From positions 175,230 to 239,229 of the forward strand of contig KN834775.1 of NCBI GenBank assembly GCA_000827265.1: a DNA stretch of 64,000 nucleotides. Direction: 5' to 3'. The notes under the pieces are model-generated. The model was not told where the DNA came from. It ran no database searches and was given only the letters and a program-made list of their open reading frames with translations. Source of the DNA: Collybiopsis luxurians FD-317 M1. Taxonomy: Eukaryota; Basidiomycota; Agaricomycetes; Agaricales; Omphalotaceae. The translations under genes and the position numbers were made by a program. Of this stretch, positions 40,723-53,459 are shown one piece after another; position 1 is the first letter of the stretch, and the number at the start of each line of letters is the position of its first letter.

Positions 40723-43098
40723 TTAAACCTGCGCCAAAGGCTCATATTCATAAGATGATGGCCTCCCCATCCGCATCGAAAGGACTCTCCTTACTCCAGG
40801 CCAGAATCTCCTTCCCTTCCTACCACCGCTAGGATCCATCTCGCCTCTCTCTCCTCGCTCCCTATCCTCCTGTAATCTCATTTCTCTCGCCTTCTTGAAC
40901 CCTTCATCGGGTATATCATAGCACGTCTCCCATCTCACTCCTACTTCCTTACCCATTCCCCAAAAGTCCATACAATTCAAATACGGACCAAGATCGAAAG
41001 GATTCTGCGGGGCGGTGGATGAAGCTAATCCCCGGGCTGCGCCGCCGCGAGCGGAGAATCGATCGAGACCGGTTATGCGGAGAACGAAGGACGCGCCGGG
41101 GCAAGAAGCGCATAGCGAACATATTTTACACGGGAGTGTGAGTAATCCACCTGAGCCGCGCAGGCTCTGTGGATGGTTGTGGGAGTGGGAATGGGGGCCT
41201 CCAGACGCGGCGTCTAGAGATTCTGAAGCAGAGAGAGGAGATCCATGAGAATGCTGTTGAGCGCCCATTTGCCCGACCCCGATAACACCGCGACCACCCA
41301 TAAATCCGAATCGCCCAACGTTACTGACTTCAAAGGATGTCATTTGTCGACTTATTTGCCATAACTGGGCTCCAAGGAGAATGATTGTCCAAGTGAGTTG
41401 GAGAGCGGACCACAATGCGGTGGTTAAGAGGAAGATGTTGGATTTTGCGCCCAGGATGCGGCACATGGGGTCAGGGAGAGGACAAGTAACTGATGGTTCC
41501 GATTCTGGGACGACAGAGAAATCTAACAGCGGCGTTAGTCAATCACAAACATTCCCGGTAAATAACAAACAACTCACATTGGTAGGTGAGATAAAGGAAT
41601 GATATTATGCCAATAACAAGGTTAAGAAGGAATAGAACGAATTGACGATGGTTATTAGAACCGACTGCAGAACAAATCAGATAAAAGAAATGGATAGAAG
41701 CAGAACCCAAGGCAACTAACCACAATTCCAAATCCAAGGACAATGATGGTCGTGTCTTGCAGTGCATTTATTGCAGATGCGACAGTGTTTGGAACGAAGA
41801 GGTTTTCGCGCCTGGGAGGATAAGTTTACCAAGGTGCTCATTAACGAGATGGTAGGATAACTCACCATACAGCTGACACAAAATGTTTGTCCATTCAGCC
41901 TCCCTTCACTGGCGAGGTCCTCCACGTCATTCAAGAGTCGATTTGGAACAAAACCTGGATCCAAACAAACAGCTCGCCAAAAGTTGTATAGACAAAGCGA
42001 AGCAGAAACAATGAAAACGAGGTGAGCAGAGGGGTGGTCGTGAACATTGGTGAGGATAGTGGCATAGCACCAGACTACGATGAGAAGAGAGGCAAAAATT
42101 ATTCCAGCGAAGAAGGGACTCTCGGCTTGAGGTTTCCGACCGAGAAGAACGCGAGTAAGTATATGAGCTGCTGCAAAGCATTCTGCTGCCGCGAGTATCA
42201 GGGAAGTGTACCATGGGAGCCAAGAGACGGCGATGGTGTTGAATACGAGCACAAGGAGAGGAGTCGGAAGAATAAAAATGGCAAGGGAAGTGTATTTCGG
42301 GTCGCTGAATAATGGTGACCTGGGGACACCGTACTCGTCCCAGCCACCTTCTTCCATGGCACGCTTCCAAGGGCCAATACTCTTTAGCTCGACTGCCATA
42401 TCTCGAGGCGTTCTACCGCCCGAGTCTTTTGCAGAGACATCAGCCCCGCTTTCCAACAGCTTCTTGATGACCGTCTTATTACCTCTGACGACCGCCCAAT
42501 GTAAAGGTGTTAACCCACCCTCATCTTTTGTGCCAACGTCCGCACCGTGCTTTAGTAGAATGTCGACAGAAACGGCATCTCCCTGGTAAGCCGCCCACAT
42601 TAAAGCTGTGTGACCTTGCAAATCAGCGGAATCGACATCCACTTTTCGTTGTTGCAAGAGATAGAGTAAAGGCATTACAGCTGACGAGTGAGTTATCAAG
42701 TGAAGTGTGTTGTAGCCCTGACCATCTTTGAGAGTGGGATCTGCGCCCCATTCGAGAAAGAGTTTGACGACGTAGAGATATCCATTCCGGGCAGCCCACT
42801 GTAAGGGAGTTGCATCCAAATCCCCGCCTCGAGCATCCACTTCAGCACCCCTTTCTAACAGTTCCCGACATATGTGAAGATGAGCATTGATCGCAGCCCA
42901 ATGGAGGGCAGTAATATTTTGAGAGTCCCTGTCGGTAGTAAGAGCACCCTGGGCAAGTAATGATTGCAGTAATGGCAAGTCGCCACGCTGAGCGGCCAGA
43001 AATATTGTCTCCGGTTCGTCTTGGACAATGGTTTGAGTCTCACTGAGAGCTGCCACTGGGGCCACTTTTCCACTGGGTGTCCCAGGTGTTGAGGGCAT
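40723..43098 (-). CDS. AKR1: Ankyrin-repeat DHHC palmitoyltransferase
   Basis: Four exons (43098-41866, 41811-41721, 41664-41578, 41522-40723) give 736 aa, typical for AKR1. Six or so ankyrin repeats come first (for example [40 protein letters not shown]), then several membrane helices, then the Cys-rich domain FCVSCM...[15 protein letters not shown] with the catalytic DHHC in [15 protein letters not shown], then more helices and a cytosolic tail with His-Ser runs. The enzyme S-palmitoylates membrane-associated signalling proteins at the Golgi/endosome. The start ATG at 43098 is chosen because repeats and family length begin there, although the frame is open further upstream. Confidence 0.93.
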
Positions 43099-43377
43099 TA
43101 TAAATCGTCGCAAGTCGTAGTTGTGCGGCAAGGAAGGTAAGCACTGCCCGATGAGCGCAGTTTCTGTCCACTTGAGTGACGTAAACGCTGTGCACGTGAT
43201 AATCAATATGCTGATCACGTGATATTTCTCACCGCGCGCGCGTAACATACATACAACCAGCTGAATACTTCTCGTTGCCATGGAAGGCTCAATATTGCCT
43301 TTCCCTAGCCTCTGGTGAGCTACCCTTACTCGTTCCTTCTTTCCCTCCATCGGAAGGCTCGAGGACTCCCCGGGAAC

Positions 43378-43963
43378 ATGTTGGCCCAGTCGGGAATAGG
43401 CCTTCTCACACTGTTCGCTGCGGTATTCGCGCAAAACTCAACTTCTACCTTAGAAGCTAGTTCAGATAGTGCATCAGAGTAAGCTATACACGCACATCGG
43501 TGTTCACTTTTCAGTCATTGAATCCGTACTTAGGACGACCTCATCTACCTCAGTGGACGTATCAACCTCGACCTCGGCACCAACATCTTTCACAACCGTC
43601 CCGCCTTCCACGTCCTTCTCTTTCGGCACTAGCATATCTTCAGAGAACCAAACGACCTCGACCACGGCCTCAGAAGTGACCTTCACTTCAACTACAACTC
43701 TTCCGGCCCCGTCGCCGTCTACCACCATCATACACACGATCACGGCTGAAAGCACAGTTATCGCTACGACATTCGTCTTGCCTTCTAGCACTCCATTATC
43801 ATCTGCTTTCCTCATCACCGTAACTTCAAACGACATCATCCCTACTCCCAGCTTGCCTTCCACTGCAGTAAACAATGGTAATATAGCGGTGAGGGAACGC
43901 GGAAGTTTCATCAAGACTTTGGCCGCCTTTACTGGAGGTGCACTGCTCAGTGTTATAATGTGA
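43378..43963 (+). CDS. Ser/Thr-rich cell-surface protein, probable GPI anchor
   Basis: Exon 1 (43378-43478) and exon 2 (43534-43963) give 176 aa. The N-terminus [20 protein letters not shown] is a signal peptide. The body is dominated by Ser/Thr/Val (for example [20 protein letters not shown]), suited to O-mannosylation. The end has a hydrophobic stretch, [14 protein letters not shown], after a small-residue zone, as in GPI-anchored proteins. The acceptor at 43532-43533 keeps frame, while the earlier AG near 43513 does not. It is divergent from AKR1, about 280 bp between starts. Confidence 0.75.
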
Positions 43964-44796
43964 TTATGGAGGACTTCGAGTCATGAAATCATCTTCAGAT
44001 CAACGCATCATTCCGTGGAAGGGGAGCGGAAGGGTCGTTTGCTCAGCAATCTATCGATCGCTCAGGAAAGCAGTTCAACCCCCTTGCAGTACCATACACC
44101 ATGTACTGTTCCTGTACTTTCAATGCTCGTCAGTCTCGCACACACACCTATGTGTCCGAATTGTAGATCCACGTCAAACAAGAACTGGATAGTCTTCGTA
44201 CAGCCGTCGAGCCATAGAGGATCTATACCTCCGTCTAACCCTTGTACATAGGTTCGTAGTAGTGGGTTGTCTCATGTGGACTTTGCGCACAATAACCGTG
44301 CTCTGAACTCTTACATCTCTGAATCCAATTTGAGGTCGTCTCTCTGTCTGCTTGACCAACATTGTACCGAAAAAAAACAATCGGAGGAAAGGTTTGAACT
44401 GACCTTCTCTTCCCGACGCCCGTAGACCGAATCTATGATGTTCGCTATTCGCTCCGGAGTAAGCAGAACGAACATGACCTATGAAAGTCCCCATTTCTTT
44501 TGGAATAGTCTGTTACCGGGCGCAAAATCCTGCGATACGATTGTCGTACCATGAACAATTTGGTCTCAACCTTCTCGAACGAGTCAAGGAATAGTATTTC
44601 GGTCAATGAGCGACATGATTTTCCGTATTGGGAATTTTAATCTCAGCTTTGGCATTGTGTGCACAATGACCAAGTGTAGAAAAAGCCTTAGACTTTGCCG
44701 AACATCTCTCGACCCTTGAATTTGCCCGTCTCACTCGACAGCTTTGAAGGACATGCAACATAATAAAAATAGCGATTCGTACACATAGACGTTGTG
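43964..44796. other. intergenic
   Basis: 3' flanks of the wall-protein gene and the p24 gene. No supported gene. Confidence 0.4.
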
Positions 44797-45608
44797 CTAC
44801 CTCGATTTTCTATCTTCGAAAAAGTTCTAAAATGAGGTACGGTGAGCAGAGCAATTACAGGAGATGACGCGCTTGCACATACTTTCAGGTGCCTCAGTTG
44901 CCAAGCGCACGTTATGACCAGCACCACAATCTGAGCAAGGCTATACCATACTGCCCTAGAATTCGTAGTTTCACTCAAATCTCTGTAGTCCGCCTCCCTC
45001 TCCCTCTGATACTGCTGCTCCCTACGGATATCCTCTAGTTTTTGATTCAAATCGCGTACTTTAGCTGCCACCTCCGAGACATGCGTTCTATCGTGCTCAG
45101 AATCTGCACGGGTGGTTCCAACAGTAATGTCCAAGTAAAGGCGGATATGGGTGGAAGAAAACCAGGAGGTGTAATTGGTGGAAAGGCAAATAGAGTGGTC
45201 GCCTGCATCATGCGAAGTAAATGTGAATTTACCATCAGAGGGGCCCTTGGTTTTGACAACTGTATGACCAGATTCCACTTCCTACATGTTCACGATAAAA
45301 ATGAATAGAGAAATAGGAAAATATTGCTAGGACACACCTCTACGTCGACATGTATGCCCAAATTGTCGTCTATAACGTAGGACTGTGATTGTTCTTTCCA
45401 CTCTAAAGCTCTGTAATGGCCTTTTAAAGCTTGTTATGTGGGTTCAATACTGTGGCGAATTGGGAAACGTACCTTCCACCACAGTATCAGTTGGCAACTC
45501 CTCGATAAAGCACCTCTTCTCATTGGCGTCCAAGTAAAAATGAAGGGCGTTCGCAGCCAGCGCTGAACTAAGTAGCAAGATGGATAGCGAGTATAAACGT
45601 TTCAGCAT
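44797..45608 (-). CDS. p24-family cargo receptor (emp24/gp25L, GOLD domain)
   Basis: Four exons (45608-45473, 45420-45338, 45281-44883, 44826-44797) give 215 aa. Order: signal peptide (MLKRLYSLSILLLSSALAAN), GOLD domain start HFYLDANEKRCFIEELPTDT with the conserved Cys, second Cys in DHSICLSTNYTSWF, coiled coil (KVRDLNQKLEDIRREQQYQR), RDLSETTNSRAVWYSLAQ and one membrane helix (IVVLVITCAWQL). The cytosolic tail HLKNFFEDRKSR has an FF pair and basic residues for COPII/COPI sorting. It cycles between ER and Golgi, selecting cargo. The 30-nt last exon supplies the tail. Confidence 0.92.
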
Positions 45609-45973
45609 TATAGAACGTTAATAGACCTCAATGGTCAACGGTAGCGTATAAAGAACTGCAGTCTTTTGGCGCTCAGCCACGTTTGAGCGTTAAATTTTAC
45701 GTAAGCAATTTAAGCGCTCAATTGAACGCTGTATCCGTCCATCAAACACGGTCGCAGATAGAGATACAGCCTTTAATCTCCGAATTTGATGGACCAGTGC
45801 GCAGTATCAGTAAACAACTGGAGCATGCTGAGCTAATTGCTGTGAACCGACGCTTTCAATCAATTCTGTTTCAATGAACGCCAAGCCCTTGAAAAGCTTC
45901 AAGTATCTACTACCTTGAGCCTTTTTTGACTCCTCCACGGAACGTCCACTTGACTATCAAAGAACCAATCGGC

Positions 45974-47579
45974 ATGCAGCCTGTCACCATCCGTAGAATC
46001 CTTTACGGTCAGTCTACAGTGAAAGGCGTACTTGTGCGCTTTTGATGAGTGTTCAACTTCCTCCCGATAGGATTGACACTGGCTCTGGGTATATGCCAGT
46101 GTGTTATCGCTGGATTCTCTGCACCTTTCGTCCTATTCGACGACTTCCAGACGAACCACTATGATCGTAGGTTCAACGAAAGTTCGCTTTGAAGATGCTC
46201 AACAATGAAAATCGTAGGAATTTTCCTGTCTCTGGCATGCGCCTTCGCGGGAGCTACCTGGATCTGGGCAGCTGTACTGTAAGCCTCGATATCACGGATT
46301 CGAATGCGTTTCCCATTGACATGCTGTCTAGTTTGGCTTACAATGACCGACCTCAAGTTATTCATCCCCTAACCAAAGCCAAAGCTCATTTTATCTCATT
46401 CATCGTCCTCGATTTAATATGGCTAGGTAAGCCTCTCGCAGAGGACACGAACTCAGTCTAATTGATGATAGCATTGGGGATCATGGTTCTATCCCAGCTT
46501 CCAGACGTCTGCCGATACCAGTTTGATGATCAAGGGTATAACTCTTCATCCTGTGCGTTGACTGCTACGACTGGCGGTGTTGGGTTGTTGCTTTCTGCCT
46601 TATGTGAGTCTTCACCTCTGTAGTAAATAACCGGTAGTGCGTTGAACAAGCAACGATTGCAGCTGCCCTCACTGCGTTTTTCATATACCGCACCTCCAGG
46701 CTCTATGGAGGAGTTTCAACCGCAGACCTGGCATCTAGTGCAGACGGAGTGGATAATATTAGGCATAAAATTGTCCGTTCAAGCGCTATTGATTGGAGGA
46801 TTGCTTGTTATAGTGAGTACGAAGGATATTTCGACATCTTACTTCCGGTTCCAACTTGTCTTGTTCAGGTCTAATCCTCATATTCGGTATTGGAATGGAT
46901 ATTGTAGGACCTTTGGATATCGTGATAAACAGCGAAAGACACTTTATGAGTTGGTTCCAGTTTGCGCTCGTTGAATTACATCATTTATTGATCTTTCTTG
47001 CTAGCGCAATTTTCCTCCGTGGCTACTGCTTTCGGGCTCATCACTTGGATCTGGGCCAGCGTGTTGTACGTACTTTCGATAATTATATCTGAAGCAGTGG
47101 TACAAATGCCAGCACATCTTTAGATTGGCATATAACGAACGTCCGAGGAGCTCAAATATCCTTACACGAGTCTCTGCGCATTTCTATTCTGTTGTTGCTT
47201 TTGGGGCTGTCTGGCTGGGTTAGTTCTTACATGTTCTATGCGTCAAAATCACTGACGGAGCTATGCTAGTAATGGGCATCATGTTTGCCTCTGAAACCAA
47301 ATACGAGTGCAACTTTAGCGAGTTTTCCGATGGACTTGCATCGACGTGGTGCGCTTTCAGCGGAACTCTTACAGCCCTGGCGTTCTCGCTCAGCTTGCTC
47401 TGTGTGTTCCTTCTTCTATTTTGACCACCCAGTCGTTGACGTTTTCCCTGACGTTTGAAATTATAGCTGGAATTGCCGCGGCATTGATATACGACACCAA
47501 GAAAGCTGGAGGATGGAAAAGTAATGTCGCTCAGTCCGATATTATCGAACTGTACGAAGAACATGTGGATTCAACGTGA
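45974..47579 (+). CDS. 8-TM MARVEL-like membrane protein with internal tandem duplication
   Basis: Eleven exons (45974-46007, 46071-46166, 46218-46278, 46332-46426, 46472-46603, 46663-46812, 46869-46949, 47005-47065, 47124-47218, 47270-47401, 47467-47579) give 349 aa. Each half has four hydrophobic segments and the same landmarks: ATWIWAAVLLLAYNDRP / ITWIWASVLLLAYNERP, then AHFISFIVLDLIWL / AHFYSVVAFGAVWL, then an extracellular loop with Cys, then LTAFFIYRT / IAAALIYDT. Three consecutive exons have identical lengths in both halves (61, 95, 132 nt). The 46813-46868 intron (GTGAGT...TTCAG) joins the halves in frame. The layout resembles fungal MARVEL-domain proteins; function unknown. Confidence 0.8.
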
Positions 47580-48114
47580 AACGATGTCAATGACTACGAC
47601 CCTGTATATAGCGTTGCGAAACTTCTGTTAATGGACTTGCTTGTATAGTATTATTGCGTCAACAGTTCTTCCGTTTGGGCTGAATTTAGATTAGTCCCAA
47701 GCTGCTGTCGTCATCCTGTCGTTCTTCATTCGAGACATGACCTCGCGAGAGTTGCACCAGTTAAGCTAGAAAGATCTCACAGGTAAGTTGCGTAAGATGT
47801 ATATACCTCTAAACTCTTAAATGAAGAATAGTGGTCCTCGAGCTGTACAAGCGGTTCTCTCGCATATAACCGCTCAGGAACACTTCATTTGCGTGCGTCA
47901 TGAACATGATAGAGGAGAACCTTTGATGGATTTGAAACCAATAATAATTTCCCTGAGAAGAAAAGGGTATTGCTTTAAAGGGAGTATGGGACTGAGCGTC
48001 AAAGTAAGCGCCTGTGAATTTGTCACCTGGAATTTGTGACAGCACTGTGGTCACCCTATTTCTGCTACGACGTTGGGGACATCGAGAGCGCCCTGGCTGG
48101 CTTGATCTTTGACG
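47580..48114. other. intergenic, upstream of the LIM-RhoGAP gene
   Basis: No gene is supported. Presumably 3' UTR of the MARVEL-like gene and promoter/5' UTR of the RhoGAP gene. Confidence 0.4.
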
Positions 48115-51100
48115 ATGAACAACTCGGGGACACCCCCAGCACGGCCAGCGCCGACGCAATCCAGCCCAAACGGCTCATCCCTGCATATCGCTGTCGACGA
48201 CTCTTTCCGTTCGCAGAGGCCTTCTCCTACAAGTCCCTACTCTGCACCCTCATCTAGCTCGCCTAATCTGCCGGAAAGACCACCAAATCACATAACAAGA
48301 GCTGCGACAACTGGTTCAGTTGACCGAGAACCAAATGTTCCTACCGGTTCATATGGCATGCCCTTGGTTCGGAGTGAGGATCTGAACCACGGAATGCCGT
48401 CTCCTCGCCCCCAGCCTGCATATTTATCATCTTCTGGCTCAAATTCCAGATCCTCTACTCCTGCTGCTAATACTACCTCTGATTCCAACAAACGACGCAG
48501 CACTGCTTCGCTCAGTTCTTCGTCTTCAAGCTCCTCGTCTGGCGGAAGACCGCCCCCAACCACTACTTCCACTTCCGCAAGTTTGGTGTCTGCGTGAGTT
48601 GCGGCAACTTTCTCGGACATTTTGGCTCTCATTCCTCTCTATAGTTCTTGCTCATCATGCGGGAAAGCAATGCAGGGACCTTTTGTACGGGCTTTGGGGA
48701 CGGTCTTTCATTTAAATTGCTTCAAATGTCTGGTATGTTCACCCTTCATATCCGGTCGTCTCACTATTCAAATATTTCTCAGGACTGTGGAGACGTCGTT
48801 GCATCCAAATTCTTCCCCATCGACGGTCCAGATGGAAAGCAGCAGCCTCTTTGTGAGCGCGACTACTTTCGACGTCTGAACCTCATATGTGCAAAATGCG
48901 GGATGGCTCTGCGAGGAAGCTATATCACGGCATGCAGTGAGCTTTTTGGTGACTCGAGGGATGTAATCAGTTCCTAACCAACGATCTAGACAAGAAGTAT
49001 CACGTTGACCATTTTACTTGCTCTCTCTGTACAACCTTATTTGGTCCTCAAGATTCCTACTATGAGCATGACGGAGACGTCTATTGTCATTTCCACTATT
49101 CTTCCCGCTTCGCTACAAAGTGCGCCGGTTGTGATACTGCCATTCTCAAACAGTTTGTAGAGATAAACCGAAACATGCGAGACGAGTGCTGGCATCCCGA
49201 ATGCTACATGATAAATAAATTTTGGAACGTCAAGGTGGTTTCAAGGCGACCCACGAGTATCGAGGGTGAGCCAGAGGAGCCTGCGTATTTAGAGGAGGAA
49301 CGGAGGGAAACGCCTGCGTCACTGAAAGAGAAACAAATTCGCATGGAGCAGCTGGTCTACAGAATATGGACGTGCGTCGATCATCCTTATATCTCCCGAG
49401 AATCTAAAAGCAGTCTTTCTCGACAGCGTATTATCAGCATTCGAGGAATCTAGCGCGGCTTGCATCTCGGACATGCTGCGGCAAGTGAGCAATGGGCAAT
49501 ACCTCGATGCAATACGGATGGCGGAGAAGTTTATCCTGCACGTTGAAGTGCTCTTTGCAACGATCGATGATCTTGAGTTCCATTTTGCTCGGCTTAGCAT
49601 GAAGGGTAAGTACTTCATAGGATGCGGATAAATCTGTTTTACTGGAATCCATTGCGTAGGTATGTCTCACGTCCGTGAAGCTCGTATGCTTTGCCGGAAG
49701 ACAGTCGAACTTTTCACATTACTCTCGCACACCCAAGAGACTGGATCCCGCAGGATGGGGATGACACAAGAACTGCTTGCTTTGGTTACCGGTCTTGCTC
49801 ATTACTTGAAAATCTTGATTCGAATTGCGCTTACTGGTGCGCTCAAACTTGAACGAGAAGCTCCGGGACATGCCGGCAATCTTGGCAACGCGACGCTGCG
49901 GCAGGGCGAGGCCATGGCAGCGTTTCTCGATAAACTTCACTTGCTGGCAGTCCAGGGTGGGAATCCATCTGCTCGACGGATGATTAAAAGCCAGAGTGGG
50001 GAGGTGGCACTAAATCCTAATGGAAACATGGGAACCCAGGGGGTGACATATGGATTTCGAAGTCTTGCCCCAGAAAATGCAGGTGAATCGCCGTTCAATT
50101 CTGGGGGCTCAGGCGGAGAGGGCGCCGGTCAGATCTCTTCTAGCCATCCACCGAGCGATCTTTGCGTCAAGTGCGGGTTGACTGTCGAGGAAGATTGCGT
50201 GAGGCTCGGGACGTATCAGAGATGGCATTCAAAGTGTGTTGGATGCAAAGTCTGCGGGAAGGTTGCAGAAGTTCCCCTTCCGCCAATAGCCGTCAAGGAC
50301 AAGGACAGAGAGGCCTCGGGAGACGGTAATCCGTCAGCTCAGCCGCCAAAACTGACTACGGCCAGGCGGCCTCCAGCAAATGTTGGGCTGTTTGTGTATG
50401 AGCTGGATTCGATGAGGGAAACGGCTTCGTTCGGGACTGTTCCAACTGTCATCTTTTGCACGGACCACGCGCATGCGGGGTGTCGAGGGGGTTTCAAAGC
50501 CGTGCAGAGACTAGAGCAATATGCGTTCCTACTGAATGTCGCCTTGCGGAGATTATATCTACTGCTGAGAAGGCAAGGTGTTGTCCCTCTATCACCCGGT
50601 GAGTGTTTCGTGCTTTCCAACTATACCTCTCTTTATACTTACCCCTTCAGAACCAACAGCTCCTCCATCCTCACCCGGCCAGTCCTCTGAAAGTGACCCA
50701 TATAGAAACTCCGCTGACATCATGCGAATGAAGCAAGTGCATTTAGATCGGAAATTATCCGCGACCGCCAGACTACCAAAGCGTTCCACGATCGTTGAAA
50801 GTCCTGCAGGGCGGTCTGTACACCCTCATGAGATGCAGTCACAGAAATCACAAGAGGTTGGCCAGCCTCAATACCAGCCTCAACCGCAATCACTACCGCA
50901 TTCTCACCATTCTCAACACCATGACGATCAGCAAGGTATTCACGGGCAACAGACCAAGTCACCAAGCGTACCCCCGCAAACCCCAACCTTTGTCCAACAG
51001 CAGCAGGCATACGGACGGCCGAACATGAGCTTGGACACCCAAGGCGCTCAGAGCCATCTGATTAGACCTGCGTTCGCACGGAATAACACAGAGGTGATGA

Positions 51101-52780
51101 TTGTCGAAGATCAGAGTCAACCAAGCTCCCCGGCGGTTGGACTAGACGACCAACAAGGAATGCTGAATCTGCCACCGGCCGAAGACAGCATCACATTGGC
51201 GGATATTGGCCCTCTGATCGAAGCCGCACAAGCTCGAGAGCAGCAGCGTTCTTTACCCCGGTTAAATTCCATACCGTATATCGCGGAGCTGAGTGCCCTA
51301 GAGTTGGCCATCGTCAAGTATTCTGCAGTGTTGGTCCTCATTCGATCGCCTTTGAAGGAGCATATTGATCTGGAGGAATTATTGGAGATGGTAGAGGCGA
51401 AGAAAGGTGGGTTTTGGAAGACACTTCTAGGTCGGGGAGATAAGAAGAATCAGAAGAAGAAGACCGGTGTGTACTCGCTGTCGTATAGTCTTCAGACTCC
51501 TATGTTCTCAATGTGATGATTGTGCAGGCACGTTTGGTGTTCCCCTAGAAGTTCTGGTATCACAGGAAGGCGTGGACTCCCTCCTAGGTGCTTCTCGAGC
51601 TACTCTGAGGGTACCGACTTTTGTGGACGACGTAATATCCGCGATGAGGCAGATGGGTGAGTATCGTCAGGTTTTCTTAAATCGCTATCTCGCTAATATT
51701 GCGGTCAACTGTTAAGATATGTCTGTGGAGGGTATTTTCCGGAAGAATGGCAACATTCGACGTTTGGGTCAGCTCACCGAAGCAATCGATAGGGATCCTC
51801 TTTCTGTTGATCTCAGTCAGGATAACGCTGTCCAGTTAGCGGCCCTGTTGAAAAAGTTCTTGCGGGAGTTACCGGAACCGCTGATGACCTACAAGCTATA
51901 TAAGCTTTGGGTAGCAGCGTATGGTCAGTGAGATTTTTGCCACCTGAAGCCGAGTCTCTAATAGTCGTATTTCTTCTCAGCGTTCAAGAATGACGACGAA
52001 CGCAAGAGGTTGTTGCACATGATATCCATCATTATGCCCAAAGCACATCGAGACACGATGGAGATCTTGTTCGTGTTCTTGAAGTGGGTAGCCTCGTTTG
52101 CTCACATGGATGAGGTTACGGGTAGCAAAATGGACCTTAGTAACCTTGCGACCGTGATATGTCCCAGTATTCTGTATCCACGAGCCCATGGTTCTGTTCG
52201 GGACGAGAGTTTCAAAGCTATTGGCGTAGTGACGGTCTTGCTGGAGAATCAAGATGAATTCTTCGCTGTCCCAGAGGAGTTTCTGTCGATTCTCCATGAC
52301 CAGGAGTATTTCGTCAATTCAATGGAACTTCCGGCGAAGGATTTTATGAAAAAGTGCGACACATATCAGAAGGTGAAAGCTGTGAACGGCAGACTACCCA
52401 CTCCCGGCCTTTACAATGGACCTAATGGCAGCACTCCTCGTATAACTCCTGGTCCTTCGCCAGCTGCTGTTCCAGAACGACCGCCACCACCCAGTGCTTC
52501 TCAACGGCCTTACGGAATGTCACAGCCGATCCCTTCCTACCCTTCCTCCTCATCGCAGCATGGCCATATTGGGACTATGCCAGCCAACAGCCCACGAACA
52601 CCGCAGCCCGAAGAATGGTCATCCCCGCGCCCGATCAATCCTAACGGCCCCCAGACCCCTTCCCGACCCTCGTCATATGTGCAACCTCGACCCAGCGGTG
52701 AGCTTCCTCATACTCTCAATTCTGGCAACTACGCACCCAGTCCGAATGGGTATCAACCCACTCGTCAACGGACAGGATGA
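48115..52780 (+). CDS. LRG1: LIM-domain Rho GTPase-activating protein, LRG1 type
   Basis: Ten exons (48115-48593, 48645-48732, 48783-48936, 48990-49371, 49427-49605, 49660-50598, 50651-51466, 51528-51656, 51717-51923, 51981-52780) give 1390 aa. After a Ser/Pro-rich N-terminus come tandem LIM fingers (CSSCGKAMQGPFVRALGTVF; CAKCGMALRGSYITACNKKY with CSLC and HFHYSSRFATKCAGCDTAI), a helical region, and a third LIM (CVKCGLTVEEDCVRLGTYQR). The RhoGAP domain near residues 1000-1220 includes the arginine finger in EGIFRKNG and the helices around LPEPLMTYKLYKLW and SNLATVICPSIL. It stimulates GTP hydrolysis by Rho proteins. In yeast, Lrg1 acts on Rho1 in cell-wall integrity. Confidence 0.9.
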
Positions 52781-53459
52781 TTCATGTTTTGTTTGGTTGA
52801 ATCCACTGTCTCGCTCTGTCGGAGGGTACCGCACGTTCCTTGGTTTGAAAACCACTTTACTCTATTGCATCGTTCGTATGTAGGATCCCTTCATCCACCT
52901 TCATTGTATTTACGCGCACAAGTTACCGGGTGTGTGTGGTGTGCCTTGCGCCTTCTCTTTGTTTCCATGCAATGCTTTCATCTCAATGTATAGTTTATTG
53001 TTTTTTTGCCCTCATCGTCTCATGGTACCTATTTCCTCCTTCTCTCTCCACTTTATCATTTTTATTGATATGACAAAGGACGACAATATCTCGCAGCTTT
53101 TACTTATACCCCTCAACCCAATCGTCGCTTGCACAAAGAAGTGAACTCTAGGCGAATTAGCTCAACTTAAACTTTTGTAGTAGCACGCCGTCTCTGAAAT
53201 TGTTTCTTGAAACTGCACCAGAAGAAGAAAAAAAAAACCATCAAAAAGTGTACATTGATTAGCATTTATGAATTCGCTTTTTTGCCCGCCACTACAACCA
53301 ATTTAAAGATACTTTGGGTCGCAACGATAACATGCAATTGAACCCAACTTTTTCTCCACAAGTATGTAAGTACCACACATATACCACCTAAACAAATAAG
53401 GATAGTGGAACATGGACAAAATACCTCACTAGATGCATCTACATAGATTGCCCGCGCGC
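52781..53459. other. intergenic, convergent 3' ends
   Basis: 3' flanks of the RhoGAP and SLC35F-like genes. No supported gene. Confidence 0.4.

Noticed and set aside
46642..46974. 110-codon open frame as a separate gene
   Set aside because: It lies in another frame over exon 6 of the MARVEL-like gene; the spliced model keeps TM4 and links the two halves.
47402..47466. Frameshift at the end of the MARVEL-like gene
   Set aside because: An intron using acceptor AG 47465-47466 keeps phase and gives a tail parallel to the first half, so no frameshift is needed.
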